This document shows, piece after piece, positions 46,672 to 56,400 of a stretch of 64,000 bases of DNA. The notes beneath the pieces were generated by a model. That model had not been told where the DNA came from. It did no database searches and saw only the letters and a program-made list of their open reading frames with translations. Made by a program: the position numbers and the translations under genes. The stretch's first letter is position 1; the number at the start of each line of letters is the position of its first letter. Source of the DNA: Rhodococcus xishaensis. Lineage in GTDB: Bacteria; Actinomycetota; Actinomycetes; Mycobacteriales; Mycobacteriaceae. The stretch lies in assembly GCF_004011825.1 (NCBI RefSeq), contig NZ_RKLO01000005.1, positions 310,001-374,000 on the forward strand, written 5' to 3'.

Positions 46672-46709
46672 TCGACATTGAACTTACTCCAGAGTAAGTT
46701 CAATGTCGA
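46672..46709. promoter_or_regulatory. 38-bp palindromic operator between fadA2 and fabG4
   Basis: Arms of 18 bp are perfectly complementary around a CA centre. The core TTACT-CCAG-AGTAA (46684-46697) recurs at the Fe-S gene, the TetR gene and, degenerately, fadE5. It lies between the divergent starts 46626 and 46772. Confidence 0.85.
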
Positions 46710-46771
46710 TACCGCACCTGATGTAGCGGGTGCCGGACCAGCGACAACGCAATCGACAAAGAAGGTGGACC

Positions 46772-48118
46772 GTGGCAGCCAGCAAGGGCGCTCCCGACCT
46801 CTACTCGCAGTTCCTCTCGTCCGTGCCGGGCGCATTCATCGCCAAACAGACCGGGTTGCCGCAGCCGGAAAAGCTGCGCCGGTACAAGGCGGGCGAACCG
46901 CCGCTCGCCGGACCGATTCTCCTCGGCGGCAAGGGCCGGCTCGTCGAGCCGATCCGGGAGCTCCTGTCGGACTACCCGACCGCACAGCCGCACGACGATC
47001 GCTACGGCGCCCTGGTGTTCGACGCGACCGGCATCGGTCAGGTCAGCGAACTGGCGCAGCTCTTCGAGTTCTTCCAGCCGGTCATCCGCAACCTCACCGC
47101 GTGCGCGCGCGTCGTGGTGCTCGGCACCACGCCCGAGTCGGCGTCCAGTGTCGACGAGCAGATCGCCCAGCGTGCTCTCGAAGGCTTCACCCGAAGTGTC
47201 GGCAAGGAGATCAAGCACGGTTCCACCGCGCAGCTGGTGTACGTCTCGCCCGACGCGGCACCGGGCCTTTCCGGCCTCGAATCGACGCTGCGCTTCCTGC
47301 TCTCAGCCAAGTCCGCGTTCGTCGACGGCCAGGTCATCCGCATCGGCGCCGAGGACGCCGTCGCCCCGGCCAACTGGGATCGTCCGCTCGAAGGCAAGGT
47401 GGCCGTGGTGACCGGCGCGGCACGTGGCATCGGTGCCACCATCGCCGAGGTGCTCTCCCGTGACGGCGCTCAGGTCGTGTGCGCCGACATCCCGGCCGCC
47501 GGCCAGCCGCTGTCGGAGACCGCGAACAAGGTTGGCGGCACGTCACTTGCCCTCGACGTCACCGCTGCCGACGCCGCCGACAAGCTCGCCGATCACCTGA
47601 CCGAACGTCACGGCGGCGTCGACATCATCGTCCACAACGCCGGCATCACCCGCGACAAGACGCTCGCGAACATGGACGAGGGCCGCTGGAACAGCGTCAT
47701 TGGGGTCAATCTCCTTGCCCCGCAGAAGATCACCGATGCTCTGGTCACGAAGGGTGTCCTGCGCGAGGGCGGCCGGGTGATCGACGTGTCGTCCATCGCC
47801 GGTATCGCCGGCAACCGCGGGCAGACCAACTACGGCACCTCGAAGGCGGGCGTCATCGGGCTGGTGCAGGCCACCGCACCCGTCCTGGCCGAGAAGAAGA
47901 TCACGATCAACGCGGTCGCACCCGGCTTCATCGAGACCGCCATGACCGCGGCGATCCCGTTCGCCACCCGCGAGGCCGGCCGTCGCATGAGCTCGCTGCT
48001 CCAGGGTGGAGAGACCGTCGACGTTGCCGAGACGGTCGCGTACTTCGCGAGTCCCGCGTCGAGCGCCGTCACCGGCCAGATCGTGCGGGTGTGCGGCCAG
48101 TCCCTCCTGGGCGCATGA
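46772..48118 (+). CDS. fabG4: 3-oxoacyl-ACP/CoA reductase FabG4 (high-molecular-weight type)
   Basis: A 448-residue reductase with a flavodoxin-like N-terminal domain (about 1-200) and a C-terminal SDR domain: [25 protein letters not shown] and the Tyr354-Lys358 pair in TNYGTSKAG. Such HMwFabG proteins reduce 3-oxoacyl thioesters with NADH. GTG 46772 follows GAAGGTGG. The stop overlaps the htdX start, so the reductase and dehydratase are coupled. Confidence 0.93.
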   Translation: MAASKGAPDLYSQFLSSVPGAFIAKQTGLPQPEKLRRYKAGEPPLAGPILLGGKGRLVEPIRELLSDYPTAQPHDDRYGALVFDATGIGQVSELAQLFEFFQPVIRNLTACARVVVLGTTPESASSVDEQIAQRALEGFTRSVGKEIKHGSTAQLVYVSPDAAPGLSGLESTLRFLLSAKSAFVDGQVIRIGAEDAVAPANWDRPLEGKVAVVTGAARGIGATIAEVLSRDGAQVVCADIPAAGQPLSETANKVGGTSLALDVTAADAADKLADHLTERHGGVDIIVHNAGITRDKTLANMDEGRWNSVIGVNLLAPQKITDALVTKGVLREGGRVIDVSSIAGIAGNRGQTNYGTSKAGVIGLVQATAPVLAEKKITINAVAPGFIETAMTAAIPFATREAGRRMSSLLQGGETVDVAETVAYFASPASSAVTGQIVRVCGQSLLGA

Positions 48119-48990
48119 TGACCGGCCGCAAGGACACGCTCGTGCAGTTGCGCGAGCAGCCCAGCACCCTCGACAACTACACGCGAGCGGCGTTCAGCAC
48201 GCTGCCGTTCGTGAAGCCGTCAGGCCGGCGAAGCCTGCCGAAGGACACGCTGGCACTCTCCGGCCTGCACGTCGACCACGACAACCTCGCCACGTACACG
48301 AAGGTGTGCGGCCTGCGGTTCGGCGACACCCTCCCGATCACGTACCCGTTCACGCTCGTGTTCCCGACCGTGATGCGTTTGCTCACCTCACGCGAGTTCC
48401 CCTTCCCCGCAATCGGTTCCGTTCACACGGACAACCTGATCGAGCAGCATCGCCCGATCTCGGTGAGCGAACCCTTGGACCTGAAGGTCCACGCCGAGAA
48501 CATGCGACCACACCCGAAGGGCACTCAGGTGGACCTGGTCAGCGAGGTGTCGGTGGGCCGCGAACTCGTGTGGCGGCAGGTGAGCTCGTTCCTGAAGATG
48601 CACCCCACAGGCGCACCGAAGGAGCCCAAGGCCGAACACGCTGAGGAGGTCCCACCGCCGCCCACACGCACCCTGAGGGTGGATCAGAAGACCATCGGTC
48701 GATACGCGGCGGTGTCGGGCGACCGCAACCCGATCCACATCTCGTCGCTCGGTGCCAAGGTGTTCGGGTTCCCCGGCACCATCGCACACGGCATGTGGAG
48801 TGCCGCCGCCGCGCTGCAGCCCCTCGAGGGACGCCTGCCGGCCGCGGTGACCTACGCCGTCCGGTTCGGCAAGCCGATCGTGCTCCCCGCGACGGTGAAC
48901 CTGTACACCGACCCGACACCCGACGGGTGGGATGTCGCGTTGAAGAATCCCAAGAAGGGATACCCGCACCTGACCGCGACGGTGCGCTAG
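48118..48990 (+). CDS. htdX: (R)-hydroxyacyl-thioester dehydratase HtdX (MaoC-like)
   Basis: A 290-residue double-hotdog protein with the hydratase-2 motif GDRNPIH (Asp202, His207), followed by FPGTIAHGMWSAAA. It would dehydrate the product of FabG4; with FadA2 and FadE5 the set covers a full beta-oxidation or elongation cycle. It starts at ATG 48118 (a second ATG at 48115 is possible) overlapping the fabG4 stop. Confidence 0.92.
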   Translation: MTGRKDTLVQLREQPSTLDNYTRAAFSTLPFVKPSGRRSLPKDTLALSGLHVDHDNLATYTKVCGLRFGDTLPITYPFTLVFPTVMRLLTSREFPFPAIGSVHTDNLIEQHRPISVSEPLDLKVHAENMRPHPKGTQVDLVSEVSVGRELVWRQVSSFLKMHPTGAPKEPKAEHAEEVPPPPTRTLRVDQKTIGRYAAVSGDRNPIHISSLGAKVFGFPGTIAHGMWSAAAALQPLEGRLPAAVTYAVRFGKPIVLPATVNLYTDPTPDGWDVALKNPKKGYPHLTATVR

Positions 48991-48996
48991 CAGACG

Positions 48997-49026
48997 GGCC
49001 GCGGCGGAAGGGGTTCCGCCGCGGCC
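48997..49026 (+). terminator. Terminator after htdX
   Basis: GGCCGCGGCGGAA pairs perfectly with TTCCGCCGCGGCC around GGGG. Confidence 0.85.
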
Positions 49027-49209
49027 TGTGCCCTCGCTCCTAGCAGCCTCGTGTCCGACGAACTGCCGGATGCCGGTGGAAATCGTGTCCGGCTCGACCA
49101 GTTCGGACACCCGAGCCGGGCGCCGGGTGTCGTCCTCGTTAGACTCCGCAGGTGGCGCATTTTCCTGCGCCCGACCCGGCGGTCCACGAACCTTCACGAG
49201 GAGCATTCG

Positions 49210-49500
49210 ATGACCGGCACCGCACCGACCCTCGCCCCCCTTGCCGATACCTGGGAATGGCAGCAGCACGGTCGCTGTCAGGGCATGGACGCATCGATCT
49301 TCTTCCCACCCACGGGCGAACGGGGTAGCGCCCGCACAGTGCGTGAACGGCGCGCCAAAGCGATCTGCAACTCCTGTCCGGTCATGGCCACGTGCCTCGC
49401 CCACTCGCTGGCGGTGCCGGAACCGTTCGGCGTGTGGGGTGGCATGAGCGAGTCCGAGCGCGCGTACTTGCTGCGTGGACGCCGGCGACGGGCGGCCTGA
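49210..49500 (+). CDS. WhiB3-like Fe-S transcription factor
   Basis: A 96-residue Wbl protein with four cluster cysteines (GRCQGMD, ICNSCPVMATC), the GVWGG turn and a basic tail (LRGRRRRAA). The sequence around GMDASIFFP and GERGSARTVRERRAK is close to WhiB3. WhiB3 binds a 4Fe-4S cluster and controls lipid and redox metabolism. ATG 49210 follows GAGGAG. It is tail-to-tail with the TetR gene. Confidence 0.9.
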   Translation: MTGTAPTLAPLADTWEWQQHGRCQGMDASIFFPPTGERGSARTVRERRAKAICNSCPVMATCLAHSLAVPEPFGVWGGMSESERAYLLRGRRRRAA

Positions 49501-49526
49501 CCACACCCGTCGGTCAGAGTCTCGGG

Positions 49527-50123
49527 CTACTTCTTCTTGCCGCCCGCCAGACCGCGCCAGGCGAGCTTGTCGAGCAGCTCGACAGCGGCGTCGACGTCGA
49601 TCTCGCCGCCGGCCACCCGGTCAGCGACGGCCTCCCCCGCCCCGACGAGTGCGACCGCCATGATCGAGAAGTCGGTGCCCGGTTCCGGGTCCTTGGTGCT
49701 CGACTCGAGCAGCTTCTCCGTCAGTTCGATCAACCGGTCGCGGCTGTTGCCGACCTGAGATGCGAATGCCTGCTGACCGATCGCCTGCCGGTAGAGCACC
49801 ATCCACGAACTTCGGTGCTCGTCGACGAACCCCAGGAAGCCGGTGAGCGCAGCGCGTAGCTGCTCGCGTGGCGGCAGGTCGGGATCGCCCGCAGGGGAAA
49901 TGGCCTCGACGAAACGCTGGCCCTCCCGGTGGATGCACGACGCGAACAACTCGTCCTTGGACCCGTAGTAGAGGTACAGCATCGGCTTGGAGATGTTCGC
50001 CTTCGCCGCGATCGAATCCATTGACGCGTCGTGAAACCCGTTGTCGGAGAACACCTCGACGGCGGCGTCGAGCATCTGCTGCTCACGCACCGCCCTGGGC
50101 AGGCGCTTGGTGCCACCAGCCAT
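49527..50123 (-). CDS. TetR-family transcriptional regulator
   Basis: A 198-residue regulator with the TetR HTH (about 10-57: REQQMLDAAVEVFSDNGFHD, AKANISKPMLYLYYGSKDEL) and a helical ligand domain. Its neighbourhood (LpqI-like, fatty-acid genes) resembles that of Rv0238. A TTACT-CGAT-AGTCA site lies 33 bp before its ATG (50123), so it is the prime candidate for binding the shared operator and for autoregulation. The ligand is unknown; an acyl-CoA is plausible. Confidence 0.88.
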   Translation of the reverse strand: MAGGTKRLPRAVREQQMLDAAVEVFSDNGFHDASMDSIAAKANISKPMLYLYYGSKDELFASCIHREGQRFVEAISPAGDPDLPPREQLRAALTGFLGFVDEHRSSWMVLYRQAIGQQAFASQVGNSRDRLIELTEKLLESSTKDPEPGTDFSIMAVALVGAGEAVADRVAGGEIDVDAAVELLDKLAWRGLAGGKKK

Positions 50124-50155
50124 AGTTCCTCCAACCGCAGGTAAGGATCGTTATC

Positions 50156-50169
50156 TTACTCGATAGTCA
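50156..50169. promoter_or_regulatory. TTACT-N4-AGTCA site before the TetR gene
   Basis: It matches the shared operator at 9 of 10 half-site positions. Suggests autoregulation. Confidence 0.5.
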
Positions 50170-50207
50170 GAAGATCTGCGGTCGACCTGCGATGCGACCC
50201 GACCCTC

Positions 50208-51389
50208 TCAACACGTCACGGCCCCCTTCTCACGCGCCACCGTCAGCACCGATGAATCGACCTGCGACGCCGGCAGACGGCCCGAAGCGACCGCTTGCTC
50301 GAGGTGGTCCAGGACCTGTGGGACCTCGTCGGTGGTGAGCCACAGCGCAACCGTTACCCCCGACGACAGTGCCTGCTCGACGGCTTGGGCGATGTCGAAC
50401 CGGTCGGTGATCGCCCGCATCCCACTGAGGTCGTCGGTGAAGATCGGCCCCGTGAACGGGGGCGCGCCGTAGCCGGTGCCGTCCCTGAGCAGCGACACCG
50501 CCTCAGGGCTCAAGCTCGCCGGCAGATCACCGGTCGTGAGACCGGGGACGTTCAGGTGCCCCAGCATGACCCCGACATCGGTGCCGACCAACGCCCGGTA
50601 CGGGACCAGGTCGGACGCCTGCAGCTGGTCGAGGGGAGGTGTCGTCACGGCACCGGTATGCGAATCGCCCGACGCCGAGCCGTGGCCCGGGAAGTGCTTG
50701 ATAACCGGCAGGATTCCGGCCGCACGCATGCCCCGCGCGTAGGCCTCCGCGTACGTCGTCACGACCTGCGGGTCGTCCGAGAAGGATCGGTCTCCGATGA
50801 CCGCGTTGTCGGGTTGGCTGCTCACGTCGACGTCGGGCGCGAAGTTCACGGTGATCCCGATTCGCCGCAACTCGCGGCCCCGCTCGAGCGCCATCTCGTA
50901 AGCCTGCTCGGGCGTCATGGTTCGCGCGACTTCGCGGGCGGACGGGTCCGCGCCGAAGAGTTGGCCGACGCGCGAGACCCGCCCGCCCTCCTCGTCGATC
51001 GACACCATGAGCGGCACGGCACTCGCGTCCGCGACCGCCGCGATCTCGCCGTTTCCGAGCATCGTCTCGTCGGTCCAGCTGCCGATAAAGATGCCGCCGA
51101 TCTGTTCGGACCTGACGACCTCGAGCGCGTCCGCGGTTCCCGTGACGCCGACCATGAGTAGCTGCGCGAGCTTCTGCCGCTCGGTGAGCGACGAGAGGAA
51201 CGCCGGTCCGCACATCGCCGACCCGAAGGGCGACGCTGCCATCGGTGCGCTCGAGGTCTCCGATGCCGTCTGCGTCGGCGAGGGCGAGGTCGGTTGGGCA
51301 GTCGTCGTCGTGTCGGTCCCGGCCCCGGACGCGCAACCGGCCGCCAGTCCGGCGCACAGCGCGATGGCGAACGCATGTCGAATTCGCAT
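50208..51389 (-). CDS. lpqI: GH3-family lipoprotein (LpqI-like beta-N-acetylhexosaminidase)
   Basis: A 393-residue lipoprotein: signal peptide with lipobox LAAGC (about 15-19), a Ser/Thr linker, then the GH3 NagZ-type barrel. Motifs: KHFPGHGSASGDSHTG (His/Asp pair) and the nucleophile Asp in IFTDDLSGM. LpqI cleaves N-acetylglucosamine from muropeptides in cell-wall recycling. It is on the same strand as the TetR gene, with 84 bp between stop and start. Confidence 0.88.
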   Translation of the reverse strand: MRIRHAFAIALCAGLAAGCASGAGTDTTTTAQPTSPSPTQTASETSSAPMAASPFGSAMCGPAFLSSLTERQKLAQLLMVGVTGTADALEVVRSEQIGGIFIGSWTDETMLGNGEIAAVADASAVPLMVSIDEEGGRVSRVGQLFGADPSAREVARTMTPEQAYEMALERGRELRRIGITVNFAPDVDVSSQPDNAVIGDRSFSDDPQVVTTYAEAYARGMRAAGILPVIKHFPGHGSASGDSHTGAVTTPPLDQLQASDLVPYRALVGTDVGVMLGHLNVPGLTTGDLPASLSPEAVSLLRDGTGYGAPPFTGPIFTDDLSGMRAITDRFDIAQAVEQALSSGVTVALWLTTDEVPQVLDHLEQAVASGRLPASQVDSSVLTVAREKGAVTC

Positions 51390-51520
51390 GGACCCGACGG
51401 TAGCCGAGATCGATCCCTGCCAATCTCGGAACCGAGCGGGGCTGGTAATGGCAAGGTAATCTCGAAGACGGAAGGCCGAAGTCCGCCGAAGCGCGTCGTC
51501 CCGGATTCCAGGAGGTCACA

Positions 51521-51988
51521 GTGCCGGCAGATCTCATGCTCATCGCCTACGACGGCTCCGACAACTCCAAGCGTGCCATCGAGTACGCCGGTCGATTCCT
51601 CGCCGCGAAGCGCGCGGTAGTCGTCACCGTGTGGGAGCCGATGGTTCGGCAGGCCGCCCGCATGTCCGGACTGTCCGGGGTGATGCAGCCCGAGTGGGTT
51701 CCCGACGAGACGTCCGAGGACATCGCACTCACCGACGCGAAGTCCACCAACGAGGAGGGCGTGGACGTTGCCCTCCTCGCGGGCCTCAACGCCGAGGGCC
51801 GCTGCCGCGAGTCGACGACAGCGATCTGGGCGACGATCGTCGAGTGTGCCAACGAGCTCGACGCGGACATCATCGTGACCGGGACCCGCGGGACCACCGG
51901 GCTGCGATCACTGCTGCAGAGCAGTGTCGCCGACCACGTACTCCGGCACAGCCACCGTCCGGTGCTGATCGTCCCGCCGGGCAAGTAA
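51521..51988 (+). CDS. Universal stress protein, UspA family
   Basis: A 155-residue single-domain Usp. The ATP-binding loop GTRGTTGLRSLLQSSV and the final RPVLIVP strand are intact, and the N-terminal LIAYDGSDNSKRAIEYA is typical. GTG 51521 follows CAGGAGG. Target process unknown. Confidence 0.92.
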   Translation: MPADLMLIAYDGSDNSKRAIEYAGRFLAAKRAVVVTVWEPMVRQAARMSGLSGVMQPEWVPDETSEDIALTDAKSTNEEGVDVALLAGLNAEGRCRESTTAIWATIVECANELDADIIVTGTRGTTGLRSLLQSSVADHVLRHSHRPVLIVPPGK

Positions 51989-52042
51989 CGGCGCGCACCT
52001 CGCGGCGGCTAGTTCGGGCGCGCCGACTATCGTCGAAGCACC

Positions 52043-53215
52043 ATGGACGGCTTCCTCCTCTCGCGCCCCACGCGCACACTTCGTACCGCCGGGGCGCGAG
52101 ATCGATTCGACGACGCGGCCGACGCGGCCGACGCACTCGCCGCCGGACTGGCCGACCTGGTCGTCGGTGCACTGCCGTTCGATCCGAACGCGCCGGCCGC
52201 GCTCACCGCACCCGAGACGATGTCCTGGACGCCCGGGCCGTGGCGGCCGCAGACCGTCGCAGCATTGCCGACGGTCCGGGTCGACAACGAGATCCCCACT
52301 GCCACGGAACATGTCGCACGAATACAAGGACTCGTCGAGCGGCTGCGGAACGGGGACCTCGAGAAAGTCGTCGCCGCGCGGGCCGTGAGACTCGTCGCCG
52401 ACACCCCGATCTCTCCCGAGGCACTGGTGGCGCGGTTGATCGCCCGGCACGAGACCGCCAACGGGTACGCGGTCGACCTCACCCCCGCAGGCGACGGGTA
52501 TGTCGGACATACCCTCGTCGGCGCGAGTCCTGAAATCCTGCTCAGTCGGCGCGGCACCACCGTCACTTGTCATCCGCTGGCCGGATCGGCGCCCCGCCGC
52601 GCCGACCCCGCCGCCGATCGAGCCGAGGGTGAGGCCCTTCTCGCCTCCTCGAAGAACCTCACCGAACACGCCTACGTCGTCGACTGGATCCGGGACGTAC
52701 TCGCGCCGCTGTGCACCGAGTTGGACGTCCCGTCGTCGCCGCAGCTGACCGGGACCCGGGAAGTGTGGCACCTGGACAGCCCCATCCGCGGGGAACTGCG
52801 TGACCCGTCCCTCCACTCGCTCGCCCTCGCCGGCCGACTTCATCCGACGCCGGCGGTGTGCGGGACCCCAACGGACCGCGCGCTCGAGACCATCCACGAG
52901 ATCGAAGGCGATCGTCGTTTCTACGGCGGCGCCGTCGGGTGGTGCGACACGGCCGGCGACGGCGACTGGGTGGTGGCGATCCGGTGCGCGGAGATCGACG
53001 CCGACGGCACCACCGCGCTCGCATGGGCGGGGGGCGGAATCGTCGCGGGGTCCGATCCCGACGCCGAACTCGACGAGACGACCACCAAACTCGGCACGCT
53101 GCTCGGGACGCTCGGTGTGGACGTGCGCACCCGTGGCGCGGGCGGGTGGTACCTTGACCCGGATGTCACGAATGCACGAGTGGCCGACGCTCGACCACCG
53201 TGCCCGATGCCTTAG
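52043..53215 (+). CDS. Isochorismate synthase (EntC/MenF/DhbC type)
   Basis: A 390-residue chorismate-using enzyme. Motifs: EKVVAARAV, HPLAGSAPRR, LHPTPAVCGTP, IEGDRRFYGGAVGW, IRCAEID and AGGGIVAGSDP. It converts chorismate to isochorismate for menaquinone or a catecholate/salicylate siderophore. No siderophore genes adjoin, so the menaquinone role is at least as likely. Confidence 0.9.
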   Translation: MDGFLLSRPTRTLRTAGARDRFDDAADAADALAAGLADLVVGALPFDPNAPAALTAPETMSWTPGPWRPQTVAALPTVRVDNEIPTATEHVARIQGLVERLRNGDLEKVVAARAVRLVADTPISPEALVARLIARHETANGYAVDLTPAGDGYVGHTLVGASPEILLSRRGTTVTCHPLAGSAPRRADPAADRAEGEALLASSKNLTEHAYVVDWIRDVLAPLCTELDVPSSPQLTGTREVWHLDSPIRGELRDPSLHSLALAGRLHPTPAVCGTPTDRALETIHEIEGDRRFYGGAVGWCDTAGDGDWVVAIRCAEIDADGTTALAWAGGGIVAGSDPDAELDETTTKLGTLLGTLGVDVRTRGAGGWYLDPDVTNARVADARPPCPMP

Positions 53216-53233
53216 ACCCATGGGAGATCCGAG

Positions 53234-53407
53234 ATGGCGAAGTTCCTTGTCCCCGGCATTGCCGCCGCAGCGATCGGTGCACTCGTCGGCGCCGGAGCCG
53301 TGCTCGGAGGCACCGCGGCCATGGAGCAGAACACCCTTCCGACCGTCGACCGTGAGGGAAACGCCCCCTCCTCGCTTCTGAACCAGGTTGAGTACGGCAG
53401 CCGCTGA
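53234..53407 (+). CDS. Small membrane/secreted protein (DUF2613-like), upstream of aftD
   Basis: A 57-residue protein (MAKFLVPGIAAAAIGALVGA, then GAVLGGTAAMEQNTLP) with one N-terminal hydrophobic segment. It resembles the tiny protein that precedes aftD in mycobacteria (Rv0236A). The stop overlaps the aftD start by about 20 bp, so translation is coupled. ATG 53234 follows GGGAGATCCGAG. Confidence 0.85.
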   Translation: MAKFLVPGIAAAAIGALVGAGAVLGGTAAMEQNTLPTVDREGNAPSSLLNQVEYGSR

Positions 53408-56400
53408 GCCCGCTCGAATCGCGCGTTCCCGCACTTCCCCCTCGACCGGTGGCCCCACCGACGGGGGCCCTACCGTCGAACCTTCGATCGAACCACTGAC
53501 CCGGCGCTGGCTGATCGGCGCCGGGTTCGTCGCGCTGGTCCTGTGCCTGCTCCAATCGCCGGGACGGATCGTCGCCGACACGAAGTACGACCTCACCGAG
53601 AATCCGATCGGGTTCCTGTCCCGCGCCGCCCACCAATGGAGCAGTGTGGCGCCGCTCGGGCAGGTCCAGAACCAGGCCTACGGCTACTTCTTCCCGCACG
53701 GCGCGTTCTTCGCGCTAGGTGAGCTGCTGCGGGTTCCGCCGTGGATCACGCAGCGCCTGTGGTGGGCGCTGCTGATCGTCGCCGGGTTCTGGGGCGTCAT
53801 CCGCGTCGCCGAGGCCCTCGGCATCGGCAGCCGCGGTTCCCGCATCGTCGCGGCCGTCGCGTTCGCGCTGTCGCCGCGAGTGCTCACCACGATCGGCTCG
53901 ATCTCGTCGGAGACGCTGCCGATGATGCTGGCCCCGTGGGTGCTGCTGCCGGTGATCCTGGCCACCTCGCCCACCTGGCGAGGCGGCCGCAGCCTCGGGC
54001 GTCTCGCGGCACAGTCGGCGCTCGCCGTCGCACTCATGGGCGCCGTCAACGCGGTGGCCACCGCAGCGGCATGCCTCGTCGCGGGTCTGTGGTGGATCGC
54101 GCACCGCCCCAATCGGCGCTGGTGGGTGTTCACCGCGTGGTGGATCCCGAGTCTGCTGCTCGCAACTGTGTGGTGGATCGTCCCGCTGCTGCTGCTCGGC
54201 CGGGTCAGCCCGCCATTCCTCGACTACATCGAATCGTCCGGCGTCACGACACAGTGGACGTCCTTGACCGAAGTGCTGCGTGGCACCGACAGCTGGACAC
54301 CGTTCGTGTCCCCCGAGCGGGTCGCGGGCACGGTCCTCGTCACCCAGCCCGTTGCCGTCGTCGCCACCGGCCTGATCGCAGCCGCCGGGCTGGCCGGGCT
54401 GTGCATGCGGAGGATGCCCGCCAAGGGCCGACTGACGCTGATTCTGTTCGTCGGCATCGCCGGACTCGGCGCCGGTTACATCGGCGACCTCGGGTCCCCG
54501 ATCGCCGAGCAGGTCCGGGCGTTCCTCGACGGCAGCGGCGCCCCGCTGCGCAACGTGCACAAGCTCGAGCCGCTCGTCAGGCTGCCGCTCGTCCTCGGCC
54601 TCGCGCACCTGCTCGCGCGCGTGCCGCTACCAGGATCGGTGCCGCTGAGACGCTGGCGAACCGCGTTCGCACACCCCGAGCGCGAACCGATGGTCGCGGT
54701 CACCGCGCTGCTGCTCGTCGCGCTCACCCTCACGACCTCGCTCGCGTGGTCCGGCCGGCTCGCGCCCCGCGGCACGTACGACGCGGTGCCGTCGTACTGG
54801 CATGACGCGGCGCAGTGGCTCGCCGACAACGCCGCCGGCTCCGCCGGCTCAGACAGCACTGCCGGATCCGGCTCCGAGGCCTCCGGATCCTCCGACGCGC
54901 ATGCCGAACGCGCACTCGTCGTGCCGGGCGCTCCGTTCGGGGCCCAGATCTGGGGCCTGACCCGCGACGAACCGCTGCAGGCACTGGCGTCGACCCCGTG
55001 GGCAGCGCGCGACGCCGTCCCTCTCGTGCCCCCCGGCGCGATCCGGGCGCTCGACTCCGTGCAGCGGCTGATCTCCGACGGCCGCCCGTCCGCCGGGCTC
55101 GCCGACACACTGCTCGGACAGGGCATCCGCTACGTAGTCGTCCGCAACGACCTCGACCCGCAAACGTCACGGTCCGCGCGCCCGATCCTGGTCCACCAAG
55201 CAGTCGAGGGATCGCCCGGTCTGGACAAGGTCGCACAATTCGGCGAGGACATCGCGCCCACCGACGACGAAGAGAACGTGGTGGTGGATGGCGACCTGCG
55301 CCCCGCATACCCGGCGATAGAGATCTACCGGGTCACCTCGCCGAGCGGCCCGACACCGCACGCCGGGCCGTACACCGTGGACCTGGACGCAGTTCCCGTC
55401 GTGCAGGGCGGACCCGAATCGCTCCTGCGGCTCGCCGAGAACGGCACCATTACCGGCCCGGCGCTGCTCGCCAGCGACGTGCGCCGGGCCGGGCGGGACG
55501 TCGGAGAAGTCACCGTCACCGACACTCCCACCGACCGCGAGACCGACTTCGGCCAGGTCGACAACCACAGCTCCGGGCTGCGCGCCCCCGACGACCCGCG
55601 CCGCACCTACAACGCGGTCCCCGACTATCCGGTCCCGGGCGCACCGCTTGTGCAGGGCGAGTGGTCGGGCGCGAAGATCACCGTGTCGAGTTCGGCCGCC
55701 GACGCCACCCAGCTCGGCGGCACCGCGCCGGGCAGCGGACCGGCCGCGACCGTGGACGGCGACCCGGCCACCGCATGGCTGAGCAACGGCCTCGAGACCG
55801 CGCGCGGCCAATGGCTGCGCGTGGACCTGGACACCCCGATCACCCGCGGCATGCTGCACGTGACGACCAGCCCGGCCGCGTTCGGACCACCGGTGAAGTG
55901 GATCCGCGTCGAAACCCCCAACGCCTCGACCTCGATCAAGATCGACAAGCCCGGGGAGCCGGTGTCGGTGTCGCTGCCGCCGGGCACGACTCCGTGGATG
56001 CGGATCCTCGCCACCTACACCGAGGACGGTTCCCCCGGATTCCAGTTCGGGATCAGCGAGCTGTCGATCGACGACTACTCGTCCGGCGACCCCGTCCCCG
56101 TTCCGATCGTTCACCGAACCGTGCTGCCCGCCACCCCGGAAGGCGCCCAGATCCGTGGCTGGGACCTCGGCCAGGAACTGCCCGGGCGCGCCGGCTGTGC
56201 CGACGGCCCGGACCGCGTCCACTGCAGCCCCGCGCTGGCCCTGCCGCCCGAGGATCCGGGCACATTCACTCGGACGTTGTCGGTGCCCGACGCCACCGCC
56301 GTCACCCCGGAGATGACGTTGCGGCCGCGGGCAGGGGCCCCGCTCGACGCGCTCGTCGCCGATCCCTCCGCGGTGTCCGCACGCGCCCCCGCCGAGGGTG

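Noticed and set aside
45568-47463. A 631-codon plus-strand frame across fadA2 and the fabG4 start
   Set aside because: It crosses the divergent promoter palindrome and has the Arg-rich composition of an out-of-frame read.
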